Origin: Ochrobactrum vermis
GTDB lineage: Bacteria; Pseudomonadota; Alphaproteobacteria; Rhizobiales; Rhizobiaceae
Length of the DNA stretch: 64,000 nt
Assembly (NCBI RefSeq): GCF_002975205.1
Contig: NZ_PCOC01000001.1
Location: 1,116,001 to 1,180,000 of the forward strand
Direction of reading: 5' to 3'
Below are positions 16,899 to 27,613 of the stretch, piece by piece; within the stretch, counting starts at the first letter, position 1; each line of letters begins with the position of its first letter. Position numbers and translations under genes: made by a program. Under the pieces are notes generated by a model. The model did no database searches. It saw only the letters and a program-made list of their open reading frames with translations, and was not told the DNA's origin.

Positions 16899-17681
16899 TC
16901 AGACCGAAAGCGTTATCGTCACCGGCACATGATCGGATGGCTTTTCCCAGGCACGGACGTGCTTTTCCACATCACTCGATATGAAACGATTGGCCGCCTC
17001 CGGCGACAGCATCAGATGGTCGATGCGGATGCCGTTGTTCTTCTGCCATGCACCGGCCTGATAATCCCAGAACGAGTAAATCCCGCTATCGTCGGTCGAC
17101 GCACGGATAGCTTCGGTAAAGCCCAGATTTTCAAGCTTGCGGAATGCCTGGCGTGATTGCGGCAGGAAGAGCGCGTCGCCGATCCACTGGCCGGGGTTCC
17201 TGGCGTCCTCTGGCTCAGGAATGACGTTATAGTCGCCGGCGAGCACAAGAGGCTCCTCAAGGGTAAGGCGTTCCTTCGCCCATAGTTCAAGCCGCTGCAT
17301 CCACGAAAGCTTGTAAGGAAATTTCTCGGTGTCCACCGGGTTACCATTCGGCAGATAAAGCGAAACGACGCGAACGACGCCCTTGTCCGTCGAATAGACG
17401 CCTTCGATGAAACGCGCCTGCTCATCGCTATCATCACCCGGAAGGCCACGATTGACTTCATCCGGTGATTTCTTGGACAGAAGTGCGACGCCGTTGAAGC
17501 CCTTTTGACCGTGTGTTTCCACATGGTAGCCGAGCGCCTCAATCTCCAGACGTGGAAACTGATCGTCGACCGATTTGATTTCCTGCAGGCAGGCGATATC
17601 GGGCGAAGACTCCTTCAGCCAATGCTGGAGGTTGTCGATGCGGGCCTTGACGCCGTTAATGTTCCACGTAGCGATTTTCAT
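16899..17681 (-). CDS. xthA: Exodeoxyribonuclease III
   Basis: 260 residues. An AP endonuclease and 3'-5' exonuclease of base excision repair. The EEP-fold motifs are in order: WNINGVKAR, the metal Glu in CLQEIKS, the catalytic LAGDYNVIP and the C-terminal KPSDHVPVTITL with the catalytic Asp-His pair. The ATG at 17681 (MKIATWNING) is the family's normal start; the frame is open for 12 more codons upstream but these are not conserved-looking. Confidence 0.93.
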   Translation of the reverse strand: MKIATWNINGVKARIDNLQHWLKESSPDIACLQEIKSVDDQFPRLEIEALGYHVETHGQKGFNGVALLSKKSPDEVNRGLPGDDSDEQARFIEGVYSTDKGVVRVVSLYLPNGNPVDTEKFPYKLSWMQRLELWAKERLTLEEPLVLAGDYNVIPEPEDARNPGQWIGDALFLPQSRQAFRKLENLGFTEAIRASTDDSGIYSFWDYQAGAWQKNNGIRIDHLMLSPEAANRFISSDVEKHVRAWEKPSDHVPVTITLSV

Positions 17682-17855
17682 ATCCCTATGATTATGCGGT
17701 TGGAGGGGTGAGGGCAAGCAGGACGCAATCTTGCGTCACAGCTTTTCAATCGCAGCAATTTCAATATTCGCGAATATTTCGGCGCTGAACTATTTGTATT
17801 GGCGGTTTTGCGTTCCTATTTGCTCATGAACAGGAGCCAAACAGGAGATATTCGA

Positions 17856-18563
17856 ATGTTCGACGCCAAGAAACTTCTCGAACAGTTTCTGGGATCGCAA
17901 GTACCCGGTACGTCGGGAAGCGTCCGCGACAAGGCCGGGCAGGTTACAGGCCTGGCAAAGAAGAACCCGCTTGCGACGGGCGCCATCGCCGCCGCTATCC
18001 TCGGTACGAAGACCGGGCGCAAGCTCGCGGGCAATGTGGCGACCGTCGGCGGCATCGCTGCCATCGCCGGATTGGGATATCTCGCCTACAAGAACTACAA
18101 ATCCGGTCAGGCACCGCAGACGGCAGAACAGCCGGTCGCGAAGGAGCCTGAACTTCTTCCGCCGCCCCCGGCCGATTCTCCGTTCCACCCGCAATCTCCC
18201 GCAATGAGCAACAGTTTTGCGCTGACGCTCGTACAGGCGATGATTGCCGCTGCGAAAGCCGACGGCCATATCGACGATGCCGAGCGCGCTCGCATCATGG
18301 AGAAAGTGAAAATTTCCGGTCTCGATGATGAGGCGGAAGCCTTTCTTGCGAAAGAGCTTGCCGATCCGGTCGATCTCGATGTTCTGGTCTCAGCCGCACA
18401 GACTGAAGAGCAGAAGGTCGAGCTTTATACGGCTTCGCGCCTTGCAATAGACCCGGATAACCGGGCTGAACGCGGGTATCTGGATATGCTGGCCGGTCGC
18501 CTCGGCCTGCCGGATGCATTGGTGGACCATATCGAAGCGACCGTCGCTTCGGTGAAGGTTTGA
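17856..18563 (+). CDS. DUF533 (TerB-like) protein
   Basis: 235 residues. A glycine/alanine-rich membrane-associated stretch (KNPLATGAIAAAILGTKTGRKLAGNVATVGGIAAIAGLGYLAYKNY) is followed by a proline-rich linker and an alpha-helical TerB-like domain with the acidic motif AKADGHIDDAERARI. Function is not known; related domains are linked to tellurite resistance and metal sensing. The ATG at 17856 is chosen because AGGAG stands 8 bases upstream. Confidence 0.8.
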   Translation: MFDAKKLLEQFLGSQVPGTSGSVRDKAGQVTGLAKKNPLATGAIAAAILGTKTGRKLAGNVATVGGIAAIAGLGYLAYKNYKSGQAPQTAEQPVAKEPELLPPPPADSPFHPQSPAMSNSFALTLVQAMIAAAKADGHIDDAERARIMEKVKISGLDDEAEAFLAKELADPVDLDVLVSAAQTEEQKVELYTASRLAIDPDNRAERGYLDMLAGRLGLPDALVDHIEATVASVKV

Positions 18564-18587
18564 GGCTGTTTATTCTCGCGCATTATT

Positions 18588-18618
18588 AAAAAAACGGCCG
18601 CCATATGGCAGCCGTTTT
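18588..18618. terminator. Bidirectional terminator between DUF533 gene and erpA
   Basis: Inverted repeat AAAAACGGC...GCCGTTTTT with an imperfect middle around CCATATGG, placed between two convergent genes and flanked by A and T runs on opposite sides, so it can stop transcription from both. Confidence 0.85.
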
Positions 18619-18642
18619 TGAATTTCGTATGGTGCGCGCCAG

Positions 18643-18969
18643 TCAGATGGCGAAGCTGGTTCCGCAGCCGCAGGACGAAGTGGCATTCGGATTGCGGATC
18701 TGGAAAGACTGTCCCATCAGATCATCGACGAAATCGATTTCCGAGCCGTCCAGATAGGGAACGGAAATGGAATCGATCAGCACCTTGGCTCCAAGCTTCT
18801 CGATGATGATATCGTCATCGGCCTGCTCATCGACCAAGTCGTATTTATAGGAGAAACCGGAACACCCGCCGCCTTCGACCGAAACGCGAAGTGCAGTCTT
18901 TCCCGGTTCCGATCCGAGAATCTTGGCGATCCGCTTTGCTGCGGAATCTGAGACGGTAATGTCTGTCAT
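18643..18969 (-). CDS. erpA: Iron-sulfur cluster insertion protein, A-type carrier
   Basis: 108 residues of the HesB/IscA/ErpA family. The three cluster-ligand cysteines are in place: GGGCSGFSY and the C-terminal SSCGCGTSF. ErpA-type carriers deliver [4Fe-4S] clusters to apo-proteins. No isc or suf gene is nearby, which fits ErpA better than IscA, though the two cannot be separated with confidence on sequence alone. Confidence 0.87.
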   Translation of the reverse strand: MTDITVSDSAAKRIAKILGSEPGKTALRVSVEGGGCSGFSYKYDLVDEQADDDIIIEKLGAKVLIDSISVPYLDGSEIDFVDDLMGQSFQIRNPNATSSCGCGTSFAI

Positions 18970-19148
18970 CTGCCTTGTTCCGTTTGCAATTGCGAATATC
19001 GAACCGGGTGATTTCTCCAGATTTCCGATAGCCGCATACTTGCCTTCATGATTAGCTGATAGCTATGAACGCGAACCGCGGAAGTCAATGTCTGTACTGG
19101 GTCCGCACCAATTTGGCGTAATCATATTACAGTGAAGGATGCATCGCA

Positions 19149-20357
19149 ATGTCGCTGGAAGGAATAGGCTTTGGTTATCGCGAACGCGCGCCCTATGCCT
19201 GTGATCCTGCACGAAGCCGTGGTCGTCTGGTTCCTGAGCCGGAGAGCCCGACACGCACACCATTCCAGCGCGACCGGGACCGCATCATCCATTCCACGGC
19301 TTTCCGCCGTCTGAAGCACAAGACGCAGGTTTTTATCGCACATGAGGGCGATCATTACCGCACACGTCTCACGCATACGATAGAGGTCGCCCAAATCGCC
19401 CGCGCGTTGGCTCGGGCATTGCGGCTCGATGAAGACCTTGCCGAAGCCGTGGCGCTTGTTCATGATTTCGGGCACACGCCCTTCGGTCATACCGGCGAGG
19501 AAGCGCTCAACGAGCGCATGAAGCCATTCGGTGGCTTCGATCATAACGCGCAGTCGCTCAGGATCGTGACCAAGCTTGAGCATCGATATGCCGATTTCGA
19601 TGGGCTCAATCTTTCATGGGAGACGCTGGAAGGGCTGGTCAAGCACAACGGGCCTCTGTTGGGTGCCTATGCGCCCCATCCAGATGTTTCTGTTCCGTTG
19701 CCGATCCTCGATTTCAATGAACGCTACGACCTTGAACTTACGCGGTTCGCCAGTATGGAAGCGCAATGTGCGGCCATTGCCGATGATATCGCTTATAATG
19801 CCCACGATATTGACGATGGCTTGCGAGCAGGGCTTTTGAGCCTCGATGCGCTTGACGAAGTGCCATTGACGAAACGCCTGCTCGATCTCGTGCGGACGCG
19901 TTATCCCGATCTCGATCCTGTTCGTACCGGACATGAACTGGTGCGCAGGCAAATCACCATCATGGTGGAAGATGTGATCGAGGAGGCTCAGCGCCGTCTT
20001 GCGGCAGCGAAGCCGCAAAGTGTGGAAGACGTGCATGGTCAGTCGCACGCACTGGTAGGTTTTTCGGATGCCATGCGCACCGACGAAAAAGTGCTGAAGC
20101 GTTTTCTCTTCAAGAACCTCTATTTCCACGAAAGCGTCGTTGTGCACAGGCACGCTGCCGACAAGATTCTTCAAGACCTTTTCGATGCCTGTTTTGCCGA
20201 CCCAATGATCATGCCGCCGGAATGGCAATCGGGCTGCGAGACGCTGGATGAAGCATCGCGGGCACGACGGATAGCTGATTATCTTGCCGGGATGACTGAC
20301 AATTATGCGGTGCGAGAACACCGACGATTGTTTGACCACACACCCGATTTAGCTTAA
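19149..20357 (+). CDS. dgt: Deoxyguanosinetriphosphate triphosphohydrolase-like protein
   Basis: 402 residues. Hydrolyses dNTPs to nucleoside and triphosphate. The HD-domain metal ligands are visible: His in [14 protein letters not shown], the HD pair in [15 protein letters not shown] and a later Asp in [14 protein letters not shown]. The N-terminal [25 protein letters not shown] region is typical of the short, proteobacterial type-2 subfamily. It lies 118 bases upstream of argS in the same direction. Confidence 0.9.
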   Translation: MSLEGIGFGYRERAPYACDPARSRGRLVPEPESPTRTPFQRDRDRIIHSTAFRRLKHKTQVFIAHEGDHYRTRLTHTIEVAQIARALARALRLDEDLAEAVALVHDFGHTPFGHTGEEALNERMKPFGGFDHNAQSLRIVTKLEHRYADFDGLNLSWETLEGLVKHNGPLLGAYAPHPDVSVPLPILDFNERYDLELTRFASMEAQCAAIADDIAYNAHDIDDGLRAGLLSLDALDEVPLTKRLLDLVRTRYPDLDPVRTGHELVRRQITIMVEDVIEEAQRRLAAAKPQSVEDVHGQSHALVGFSDAMRTDEKVLKRFLFKNLYFHESVVVHRHAADKILQDLFDACFADPMIMPPEWQSGCETLDEASRARRIADYLAGMTDNYAVREHRRLFDHTPDLA

Positions 20358-20475
20358 TCGGGGCCAAACGAAGCGGCATCTATCGGCAAATTGACCGGAT
20401 CCCGCACTTTATTGGAACGAGCCGACACCGGAAAAGCAGGACTAAAAGCCCGGCGTAAGCCTGACAGGACAGACC

Positions 20476-22233
20476 ATGAATATCTTTGCAGATTTCGACG
20501 CACGTATCAAAAAGACGTTGCAAGATATTGATCTGAAACCGAAAGACGGTGGCGAACTCGACCTTTCGCGCATCGGTGTCGAGCCACCGCGAGATGCTTC
20601 CCATGGCGATATTGCAACCAATGCTGCAATGGTGCTCTCCAAGGCTGTTGGTGAAAACCCGCGCGAACTTGCCGTTCGGATAGCTGAAGCTCTTGCCTCG
20701 GATGAAGATGTCGAAACTGTCGATGTCGCAGGTCCGGGTTTCATCAATCTGCGCCTCAAGGCCACTTATTGGCAGCGTGAACTTTCGTCGATGCTGAACG
20801 AAGGTACGGATTTCGGACGCTCCAAGCTTGGTTCCGGCTTGAAGGTGAATGTCGAATATGTTTCGGCAAACCCTACTGGACCCATGCATGTGGGCCATTG
20901 CCGTGGCGCAGTTGTGGGCGATGTTCTGGCCAATCTGCTCCAATTCGCAGGCTATGACGTGGTCAAGGAATACTACATCAACGACGCCGGGGCACAGATC
21001 GATGTGTTGGCGCGTTCCGCGATGCTGCGCTACCGCGAAGCGCTCGGCGAGAGTGTCGGCGAGATTCCGGCTGGTCTTTACCCTGGCGACTATCTCGTTC
21101 CGGTAGGGCAGGAACTTGCCAAGGAATTCGGTAACAAGCTTCTGGAAATACCGGAAGCCGAAGCGCTCGCTCTGATCAAGGATCGCACGATCGATGCCAT
21201 GATGGCGATGATCCGCGCCGATCTCGATGCGCTCAATGTGCATCATGATGTGTTCTTCTCCGAGCGGAAGCTGCATGTGGATCACGCACGGGCGATTCGC
21301 AATGCAATCAACGATCTGACGCTCAAGGGCCATGTCTACAAGGGCAAGCTCCCGCCTCCGAAGGGCCAGCTTCCGGAAGACTGGGAAGACCGGGAGCAGA
21401 CATTGTTCCGTTCGACGGAAGTGGGCGACGATATCGATCGTCCGCTGATGAAGTCCGATGGCGCTTTTACTTATTTTGCCGGCGACGTCGCGTATTTCAA
21501 GGACAAGTACGATCGCGGTTTCAACGAGATGATCTATGTGCTGGGCGCCGACCATGGTGGCTATGTCAAGCGTCTGGAAGCGGTTGCGAGAGCGGTTTCC
21601 GATGGCAAGGCCAAGCTGACGGTGCTGCTCTGCCAACTGGTCAAGCTGTTCCGTGATGGCGAACCTGTGCGCATGTCGAAGCGGTCGGGCGAGTTCATAA
21701 CGTTGCGCGAGGTCGTGGATGAAGTCGGCCGCGACCCTGTTCGTTTCATGATGCTTTACCGGAAGAACGACGCGCCGCTGGATTTCGATTTTGCCAAGGT
21801 GACCGAGCAGTCGAAGGACAATCCGGTCTTCTACGTGCAATATGCTTCGGCGCGTTGTCACTCGGTTTTCCGTCAGGCCGCCGATCAGCTTGGTCTTGCC
21901 GATCTGGACCGAGTCGGCATGGGCGCGCATTTCGACAAGCTGACCGATGAGAGCGAAATCGCGCTCGTTCGCAAGCTTGCGGAATATCCGCGTCTGATCG
22001 AGGCTGCGGCCGTCCATCAGGAGCCGCATCGGCTTGCTTTCTACCTTTATGACCTCGCCAGCGCGTTCCATTCACAGTGGAATAGAGGCACAGAGAACCC
22101 GGACTTACGTTTTATTAAGGTTAACGATCCAGACTTGTCGCTAGCCAGGCTAGGGCTGGTACAGGTTGTTTCCGATGTGCTGCGTTCCGGATTGACGATA
22201 ATCGGTGCGGACGCTCCAACGGAAATGCGCTAG
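20476..22233 (+). CDS. argS: Arginyl-tRNA synthetase
   Basis: 585 residues, class I. The N-terminal Add-1 domain is followed by the HIGH-like motif [17 protein letters not shown] and the KMSKS-like motif [10 protein letters not shown], then the DALR anticodon-binding domain. The synteny dgt, argS, SPOR protein, nagZ is what Rhizobiales chromosomes show. Confidence 0.97.
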   Translation: MNIFADFDARIKKTLQDIDLKPKDGGELDLSRIGVEPPRDASHGDIATNAAMVLSKAVGENPRELAVRIAEALASDEDVETVDVAGPGFINLRLKATYWQRELSSMLNEGTDFGRSKLGSGLKVNVEYVSANPTGPMHVGHCRGAVVGDVLANLLQFAGYDVVKEYYINDAGAQIDVLARSAMLRYREALGESVGEIPAGLYPGDYLVPVGQELAKEFGNKLLEIPEAEALALIKDRTIDAMMAMIRADLDALNVHHDVFFSERKLHVDHARAIRNAINDLTLKGHVYKGKLPPPKGQLPEDWEDREQTLFRSTEVGDDIDRPLMKSDGAFTYFAGDVAYFKDKYDRGFNEMIYVLGADHGGYVKRLEAVARAVSDGKAKLTVLLCQLVKLFRDGEPVRMSKRSGEFITLREVVDEVGRDPVRFMMLYRKNDAPLDFDFAKVTEQSKDNPVFYVQYASARCHSVFRQAADQLGLADLDRVGMGAHFDKLTDESEIALVRKLAEYPRLIEAAAVHQEPHRLAFYLYDLASAFHSQWNRGTENPDLRFIKVNDPDLSLARLGLVQVVSDVLRSGLTIIGADAPTEMR

Positions 22234-22544
22234 AGTATAGTTTGAAGGTGAAGGCCTTTTGAGACGGATTATACTCGAAGATTGGTCATCGCAATGTGCG
22301 GACCGCGAAATGCGGTTCGAGATGTTTTCGGTGACCACTCGGCTGTCACGAAGCTGTTCAGGTCGAAAGACTGATTGAAGGCAAAGGTTGGCAAGTCGAA
22401 CAGGTGGGAGGCCATAATGAACGCAAGTCATTGGTCTTCCTTCTGGCGCAGGAAACTTCCGTCAACTTTTGCCCACATTGCCTCGCTACAAAGCAATGTA
22501 TGGAGACGTCTTGCGACGTCCAGGGTTTGAGTTAGGAACACGTT
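22234..22544. other. 311-base interval between argS and the SPOR-protein gene
   Basis: No gene is supported here. The interval probably carries the promoter and leader of the SPOR-protein gene. I see no strong terminator hairpin with a T run after argS, so read-through is possible. Confidence 0.5.
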
Positions 22545-25529
22545 ATGACGGACAGCAGTGCAAATCCCCGTAATTACGGCGAGCGTCCGTTGCACGAAGA
22601 CGATCCGCTGATGGAATTGTCGCGGATCATGGACTTCGGCACGCCTGCTGATGATAACGTCGCTTGGAACGAGCGCCGCCCCACTCATTTCGGGAATACT
22701 CACTTTGAGGATGATCGAACAGATCCGGGCTTCGATCCATCGCTGGATCTGGAGCGCGAGCTGCTCGGCGGCTTCAATGATTATTCTCAGCCTACGGACC
22801 AGTCACATTCCCAAGCGACACCGACGCACGACGATTCCTATCGGGCGGGTGAAGCTCTGATTCATGAGGAAGAACTTGCGTCTGCTCTGGAAGACGAACT
22901 TGATCTTCAGATGAGTGAGGATGAACAGGCACCAGCATTGGAAACGCCATCATTCGAAACACTGGAGTTCGAGGAAGCGGACCGCACAGAACCTGTGCCG
23001 CAATTCGATTACAACGATTACTCGGCTGCGCGCGATTCGAGCGGCGAGGGTTACGCTGCGTCGTCGGTCTACAGCCGCCGGGAAACCGTAGAGCCGCTAC
23101 ATATCGATCAAAATGACTACGATCCGACGGTCTATCAGCCAGCCATAGAGCCGCATGAAGAGGCTTACCAGCCTGCACGCGAGCACGACTGGAATGTTCA
23201 GGCCGTGGAGCCTGCTGAGCAGTCCTATGCCGCCGTCACAGCGCCGGTTTCGCTTGAGGACGAACTGGAAAATCTGCTGTTCGGCGACGAGCCGCAGCCG
23301 GTGTCCCACGACGCGACGTACTTTTCACATGTTGCGCCTGCAGAAGCGACAAGTGTCCAGCACGACACGGCGGCGGTGCACAATCATGTTTATCAGGATG
23401 GGCCAGAGCTGGACGACCTGCATTTCGACGATTTGCAGCTCGATGAGCAGACCTATGATGATGAACCTCAGTCTGCCGCACCAGTTGCGCCACTCGAAGC
23501 CTACGCCCCACAGACAGTTCCTGCGGGATACCCGTATTACACGCGGAGCAATTTCTCCTCGGGAGTTGCAGGACAAGATGCGGTAGTGACGACGACGCAG
23601 GCTGATTATGCGCCTGTTGCAGGTTCAACCTCCTCTCATGACGATGATGACGATTTCTCTTTCGATGACGACTTCTCGTTCGACATTGAAGAAGCACCGG
23701 CTGCAATTGCCGCCGAAGGAACAGAGGATGATCTTCCCGAATTGGCTGAGATCAGCCTTTCGGAAGACGATTTTGGGTTTGAACCATCAGGCGATGTTTC
23801 CAAAATCCAGGACGAGAATGCCTTCGGCGAAGATGATTTCTTTACGGAAGACGATCTCGACCTGAGCACGGAAACTGAAGAGGAAACCGCTGCTTACGCG
23901 CATGCGGTGCGTCCGGACGAGGATTACCGGTCATCACCGGCTGCGTTCTCGCAGTTCGGAAGCACGCATACGGCTGCGGTCAGTGCTCCGGCACCCGAAG
24001 TCGAAACCTTGAGTGTGGCCGAAGAAAAGGTCGAGCAGACGCATTCCCTCGATCTGCCTGACGTCAGCTACGGCGAAGAAGAGCCCAATGCCGGTCTGAC
24101 TGATCTTGAAGCGGAATTCGCGGAAGTCTTCAACACCGTCGGAACTGATGATTCGGCGAAATCCGACGCGCAGAGCGAGGCTGACAGGGCTTTTGAGGAT
24201 ATATTCCGCGAAAGTGCTTCCAGCTATCTGCCAAGTTCCGGCGCCAGCCTAGGTGCCGCTGTCGGCGCTGCTGCAATGGGCGTCGGTGCTGCCGCCGCTG
24301 CGGGAGCATATGGCCGTTCGCAGACGGCTCAGACGCCAGCACAGCCAAAAGCCTCCAACCCGTTGGGCAATGAAGACGATTTCTACAACCATTGGGCGGC
24401 TCAGGGTGCACAGACCTTTGAAGGTGGCGACTATGGTGAACGCGCTGCGATGCAGCCGGAAGATGATCTCGGCAGTGCTGCCGAGGCCTATCGTAATCGT
24501 CCGGTCCGTGGCCGCCGTGGCCTTATTCTGGCCAGTGTGGCTGGCGTGGCGGTGCTTCTTGGTGGGATCGGCTATCATTTCATCGGAGGAAGCGGTTCCG
24601 GCGAGCCGGTTGTGATTCGTGCTGACAATCAGCCGATCAAGATGCAGCCGGAAAATCCGGGCGGTGCAACAGTGCCGAACCAGGACAAGGCAGTTTATGA
24701 CCGTGTTGCCGGTACCTTGCCGAATAATCCGGAACAAAAATCCCTGATTACTTCCGGTGAAGAGCCGGTGGACATTTCGGGCACGGACGACGGCGAGAAC
24801 ATGGCGGACAACACGCCAGATGAACAGCCAGTGGCGAATAATGCTCCGGCCGAGAATCAAAACACGAACCACAACGCGCCATTGGTTCAGCCGCGCGAAG
24901 TGGAAACCATGATCGTTCGTCCGGATGGTTCTATCGTCCAGCCGTCTCCGGCTCCGCAGGAAATGGCCTCGCAGCTGCCTCCGGCAAACACCGCGCAGCC
25001 ATCGGCTCCAACCGGCAGTGATGAAATCGGCGCGCTGGCGGCTGGCAATGCGCCTGCAGAACCAGTCGCGCAGGCACCGGAATCGGCACCGGCTCCCCAG
25101 GCACAACAGCCTCAGCCTGCTGCGGAAGCTCCACGTCTTCCGGCCCGCGCTCCGGTGGTGCCGTCAAGGCCAGCTGAACAGCCGGTCAACATCGTCGGCA
25201 ATGTTGCGCAGCGCACGCAGGCGGCTGCAGCGGCGAGTTCAGCCGCTGCCACGGCTGCTCCACAGGTTGCATCCGCAGCGGGAGCAGGCGGTTACTTCAT
25301 CCAGATCGCTTCGCAGCCATCTGCGGAGCTGGCACAGAAATCCTATGCCAACATGGCCCAGAAATATGGCAGCGTGATCGGTGGCCGTAGCGTCGACATC
25401 AAGCGTGCCGACATTCCGGGCAAGGGGACTTACTATCGTGTCCGCGTTCAGGGTGGCTCCAAGGAAGATGCATCCGCACTTTGCGGACGCCTCAAGTCTG
25501 CGGGCGGTAGCTGCTTCGTGACGCAGTGA
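22545..25529 (+). CDS. Large acidic bitopic membrane protein with C-terminal SPOR domain
   Basis: 994 residues in three parts. Residues 1-650 are low-complexity, very acidic and rich in Asp, Glu, Ala and Pro, with short Asp runs (around residues 365-378); predicted disordered and cytoplasmic. One transmembrane helix lies at about 658-680 (GLILASVAGVAVLLGGIGYHFI). A Pro/Gln/Ala-rich periplasmic linker leads to a SPOR domain at about 914-994 (YFIQIASQPS...CFVTQ), which in other proteins binds denuded glycan strands at the septum. It is likely a division-site protein comparable in plan to FtsN or DedD, but much larger. A terminator follows. Confidence 0.87.
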   Translation: MTDSSANPRNYGERPLHEDDPLMELSRIMDFGTPADDNVAWNERRPTHFGNTHFEDDRTDPGFDPSLDLERELLGGFNDYSQPTDQSHSQATPTHDDSYRAGEALIHEEELASALEDELDLQMSEDEQAPALETPSFETLEFEEADRTEPVPQFDYNDYSAARDSSGEGYAASSVYSRRETVEPLHIDQNDYDPTVYQPAIEPHEEAYQPAREHDWNVQAVEPAEQSYAAVTAPVSLEDELENLLFGDEPQPVSHDATYFSHVAPAEATSVQHDTAAVHNHVYQDGPELDDLHFDDLQLDEQTYDDEPQSAAPVAPLEAYAPQTVPAGYPYYTRSNFSSGVAGQDAVVTTTQADYAPVAGSTSSHDDDDDFSFDDDFSFDIEEAPAAIAAEGTEDDLPELAEISLSEDDFGFEPSGDVSKIQDENAFGEDDFFTEDDLDLSTETEEETAAYAHAVRPDEDYRSSPAAFSQFGSTHTAAVSAPAPEVETLSVAEEKVEQTHSLDLPDVSYGEEEPNAGLTDLEAEFAEVFNTVGTDDSAKSDAQSEADRAFEDIFRESASSYLPSSGASLGAAVGAAAMGVGAAAAAGAYGRSQTAQTPAQPKASNPLGNEDDFYNHWAAQGAQTFEGGDYGERAAMQPEDDLGSAAEAYRNRPVRGRRGLILASVAGVAVLLGGIGYHFIGGSGSGEPVVIRADNQPIKMQPENPGGATVPNQDKAVYDRVAGTLPNNPEQKSLITSGEEPVDISGTDDGENMADNTPDEQPVANNAPAENQNTNHNAPLVQPREVETMIVRPDGSIVQPSPAPQEMASQLPPANTAQPSAPTGSDEIGALAAGNAPAEPVAQAPESAPAPQAQQPQPAAEAPRLPARAPVVPSRPAEQPVNIVGNVAQRTQAAAAASSAAATAAPQVASAAGAGGYFIQIASQPSAELAQKSYANMAQKYGSVIGGRSVDIKRADIPGKGTYYRVRVQGGSKEDASALCGRLKSAGGSCFVTQ

Positions 25530-25550
25530 TTTATCAGACACTGAATATTG

Positions 25551-25576
25551 AAAGGGCGGCTTCGGTCGCCCTTTTT
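25551..25576 (+). terminator. Intrinsic terminator after the SPOR-protein gene
   Basis: 8-bp stem AAAGGGCG/CGCCCTTT with a GC-TTCG-type loop, followed by TTTTT. It separates the SPOR-protein gene from nagZ, which then needs its own promoter. Confidence 0.85.
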
Positions 25577-25667
25577 CATGGTCCACTACCAAGCCCTGAT
25601 TTTTTCGGCTAAACCGAAACAGGGATACTTGAGTACAGCATTTCCAGACGATTTGAAGGACGAGCGC

Positions 25668-26687
25668 ATGAAAGAGTGCAAGGCATGGATTGCCGGTGTG
25701 TCGGGAACGAAACTTACTCAGGACGAAATCGCGTTTTTCCGCGATGAAAGGCCCTGGGGCTTCATCCTTTTTGCGCGCAATGTCGAAAGTCTGGAACAGG
25801 TTTCCGAGCTGACGGCGCATATGCGTGACCTGACGGGCCGTGATCAGACGCCGGTTTTCATCGATCAGGAAGGTGGGCGCGTGCAGCGCCTTCGCCCGCC
25901 GCTCGTTCCCAATTATCCCTCGGCCTCCGAGATCGGTGCGATCTACGCGCGTGATCGCGAAGCGGGACTTCGCGCAGCATGGCTTCATGCCCGGCTGCAT
26001 GCATTCGACTTGCTGAAGGTTGGTGTCAATGTGGACTGCCTGCCGGTTCTGGACGTGCCAGTCGAGGGTGCACATGATGTCATCGGTGCGCGAGCCTATT
26101 CCAAGAACCCGCATGCGGTTGCCGAAATGGGACGGGCTGCTGCTGAGGGCTTGCTTGCCGGTGGTTTGCTACCTGTAGTCAAGCATATGCCGGGGCATGG
26201 CCGTGCGTTTGCCGACACGCACAAGGAACTGGCGCGCGTCACCGTTCCTCTCAATGAACTGGTCGCGCATGATTTCGTGCCATTCAAGGCGCTCAACGAT
26301 CTGCCGATGGCAATGACGGCTCATGTCGTGTTCGATTGCATCGACCCACAGCGTCCATCCACGATGTCACCGACTGTCATCAATACCATCATTCGCGATG
26401 TCATCCAGTTCGATGGTCTCGTCATGAGCGACGATATTTCCATGAAGGCGCTCTCGGGCGGACTGGGCGACATAGCAGACGGCATCATCGGTGCCGGTTG
26501 CGACATGGTTCTCTATTGCGCAGGCGTGATGGACGAACTGAAGGAAGTTGCAGCGCGTGTGCCGGTTCTGGAGGGCAAGGCGAAGCGCCGTGCCGATCTG
26601 GCCGAAGTCTATGCGGGCGATCCCGATCTTTCCGACGAGGACGAACTGCGTGCAGAATTCAACGCCATGTTCGAACTGATAGCGTAA
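25668..26687 (+). CDS. nagZ: Beta-N-acetylhexosaminidase NagZ
   Basis: 339 residues, glycoside hydrolase family 3, cytoplasmic. Removes GlcNAc from anhydro-muropeptides during peptidoglycan recycling. The family motif KHMPGHGRAFADTHKEL (catalytic Asp-His dyad) and the nucleophile region LVMSDDISMKAL are both present. The ATG at 25668 is chosen because GAAGGA lies 7 bases upstream and the product begins MKECKAWIAG; the longer open frame reaches into the preceding terminator. Confidence 0.92.
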   Translation: MKECKAWIAGVSGTKLTQDEIAFFRDERPWGFILFARNVESLEQVSELTAHMRDLTGRDQTPVFIDQEGGRVQRLRPPLVPNYPSASEIGAIYARDREAGLRAAWLHARLHAFDLLKVGVNVDCLPVLDVPVEGAHDVIGARAYSKNPHAVAEMGRAAAEGLLAGGLLPVVKHMPGHGRAFADTHKELARVTVPLNELVAHDFVPFKALNDLPMAMTAHVVFDCIDPQRPSTMSPTVINTIIRDVIQFDGLVMSDDISMKALSGGLGDIADGIIGAGCDMVLYCAGVMDELKEVAARVPVLEGKAKRRADLAEVYAGDPDLSDEDELRAEFNAMFELIA

Positions 26688-26761
26688 TCGTCAAAACTTG
26701 GTAAACTGAGATGGTCGGCGGGCTGATCCTCCGGTGAAATACTATCGACAGGGAAACGGGT

Positions 26762-27613
26762 TTGGCGGCATCGGGAGCAGACACAGACGGCAAAGACGGC
26801 ACGCTCGTGCCGATGGATGCGCTGTGGCAAGGTGATCCCGAGCGCAGCGAAAGCGAACCGTCTCTTCTCGTCGATGTGCAGGGATTTGAAGGTCCTCTGG
26901 ATCTGCTGCTCCATCTTGCGCGGAGCCAGCGCGTCGATCTTGCCCGTATCTCCGTTCTGGCGCTCGCGGAGCAATATCTAGAATTTGTGGAAAAGGCACG
27001 CGTGTTGAGCCTTGAACTTGCAGCCGACTATCTCGTCATGGCTGCCTGGCTCGCCTATCTCAAGTCGAAGCTGCTGATCCCGAAGCAACAGGGCGATGAC
27101 GGAGCAACAGGCGAAGAATTGGCGGCGTCGCTGCACTATCGCTTGAAGAGGCTTGAAGCCATGCGCGATGCGGCGGCGAAGCTCGTCAATCGCAGCCGGC
27201 TGGGGCGCGATGTCTTCGCGCGCGGCATGCCGGAAATGGTCATGGTGGACAGAACCAGCCAGTTTTCTGCGACATTGTACGACCTTCTCACCGCCTATGC
27301 TTCACAGCGACAGCGACAGGCCGTGTCGCAGGTGCAAATCGCCAAGCGTGCAGTCTGGTCGCTGAAAGAGGCACGGGTGGCGCTCGTGCGTTTGATGGGA
27401 ACGGTTGGAGACTGGGTTTCTCTCGACCGGTTCTTGATCGATTATGCGCTTTCACCGCGCGAGAGGGCCTCGGCACTTGCGAGTTCCTTCGCTGCCAGTC
27501 TCGAGCTGGTGCGTGAAGGCAAGCTGGAAGTCAGGCAAAACGCTCCGTTCGAGCCGATCTATATCAGGGCTACGGTAGATATCAGCGAATTGGATGAGGA
27601 CGAGGATGTCTGA
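26762..27613 (+). CDS. scpA: Segregation and condensation protein A
   Basis: 283 residues. The kleisin subunit of the SMC-ScpAB condensin. The N-terminal FEGPLDLLLHLARSQRVDLARISV motif and LELAADYLVMAAWLAYLKSKLLIP are hallmarks. The start is uncertain: a TTG at 26762 is used here, and an ATG at 26813 (MDALWQGD) is the alternative. Its end overlaps scpB by 8 bases. Confidence 0.92.
   Translation: MAASGADTDGKDGTLVPMDALWQGDPERSESEPSLLVDVQGFEGPLDLLLHLARSQRVDLARISVLALAEQYLEFVEKARVLSLELAADYLVMAAWLAYLKSKLLIPKQQGDDGATGEELAASLHYRLKRLEAMRDAAAKLVNRSRLGRDVFARGMPEMVMVDRTSQFSATLYDLLTAYASQRQRQAVSQVQIAKRAVWSLKEARVALVRLMGTVGDWVSLDRFLIDYALSPRERASALASSFAASLELVREGKLEVRQNAPFEPIYIRATVDISELDEDEDV

Noticed and set aside
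20380..22071. 563-codon antisense frame opposite argS
   Set aside because: It lies wholly within argS, whose motifs are unmistakable, and resembles no protein family.
22934..24411. Long antisense reading frames under the SPOR-protein gene
   Set aside because: They are shadows of a low-complexity acidic gene with biased codons; they have no family motif or ribosome site.
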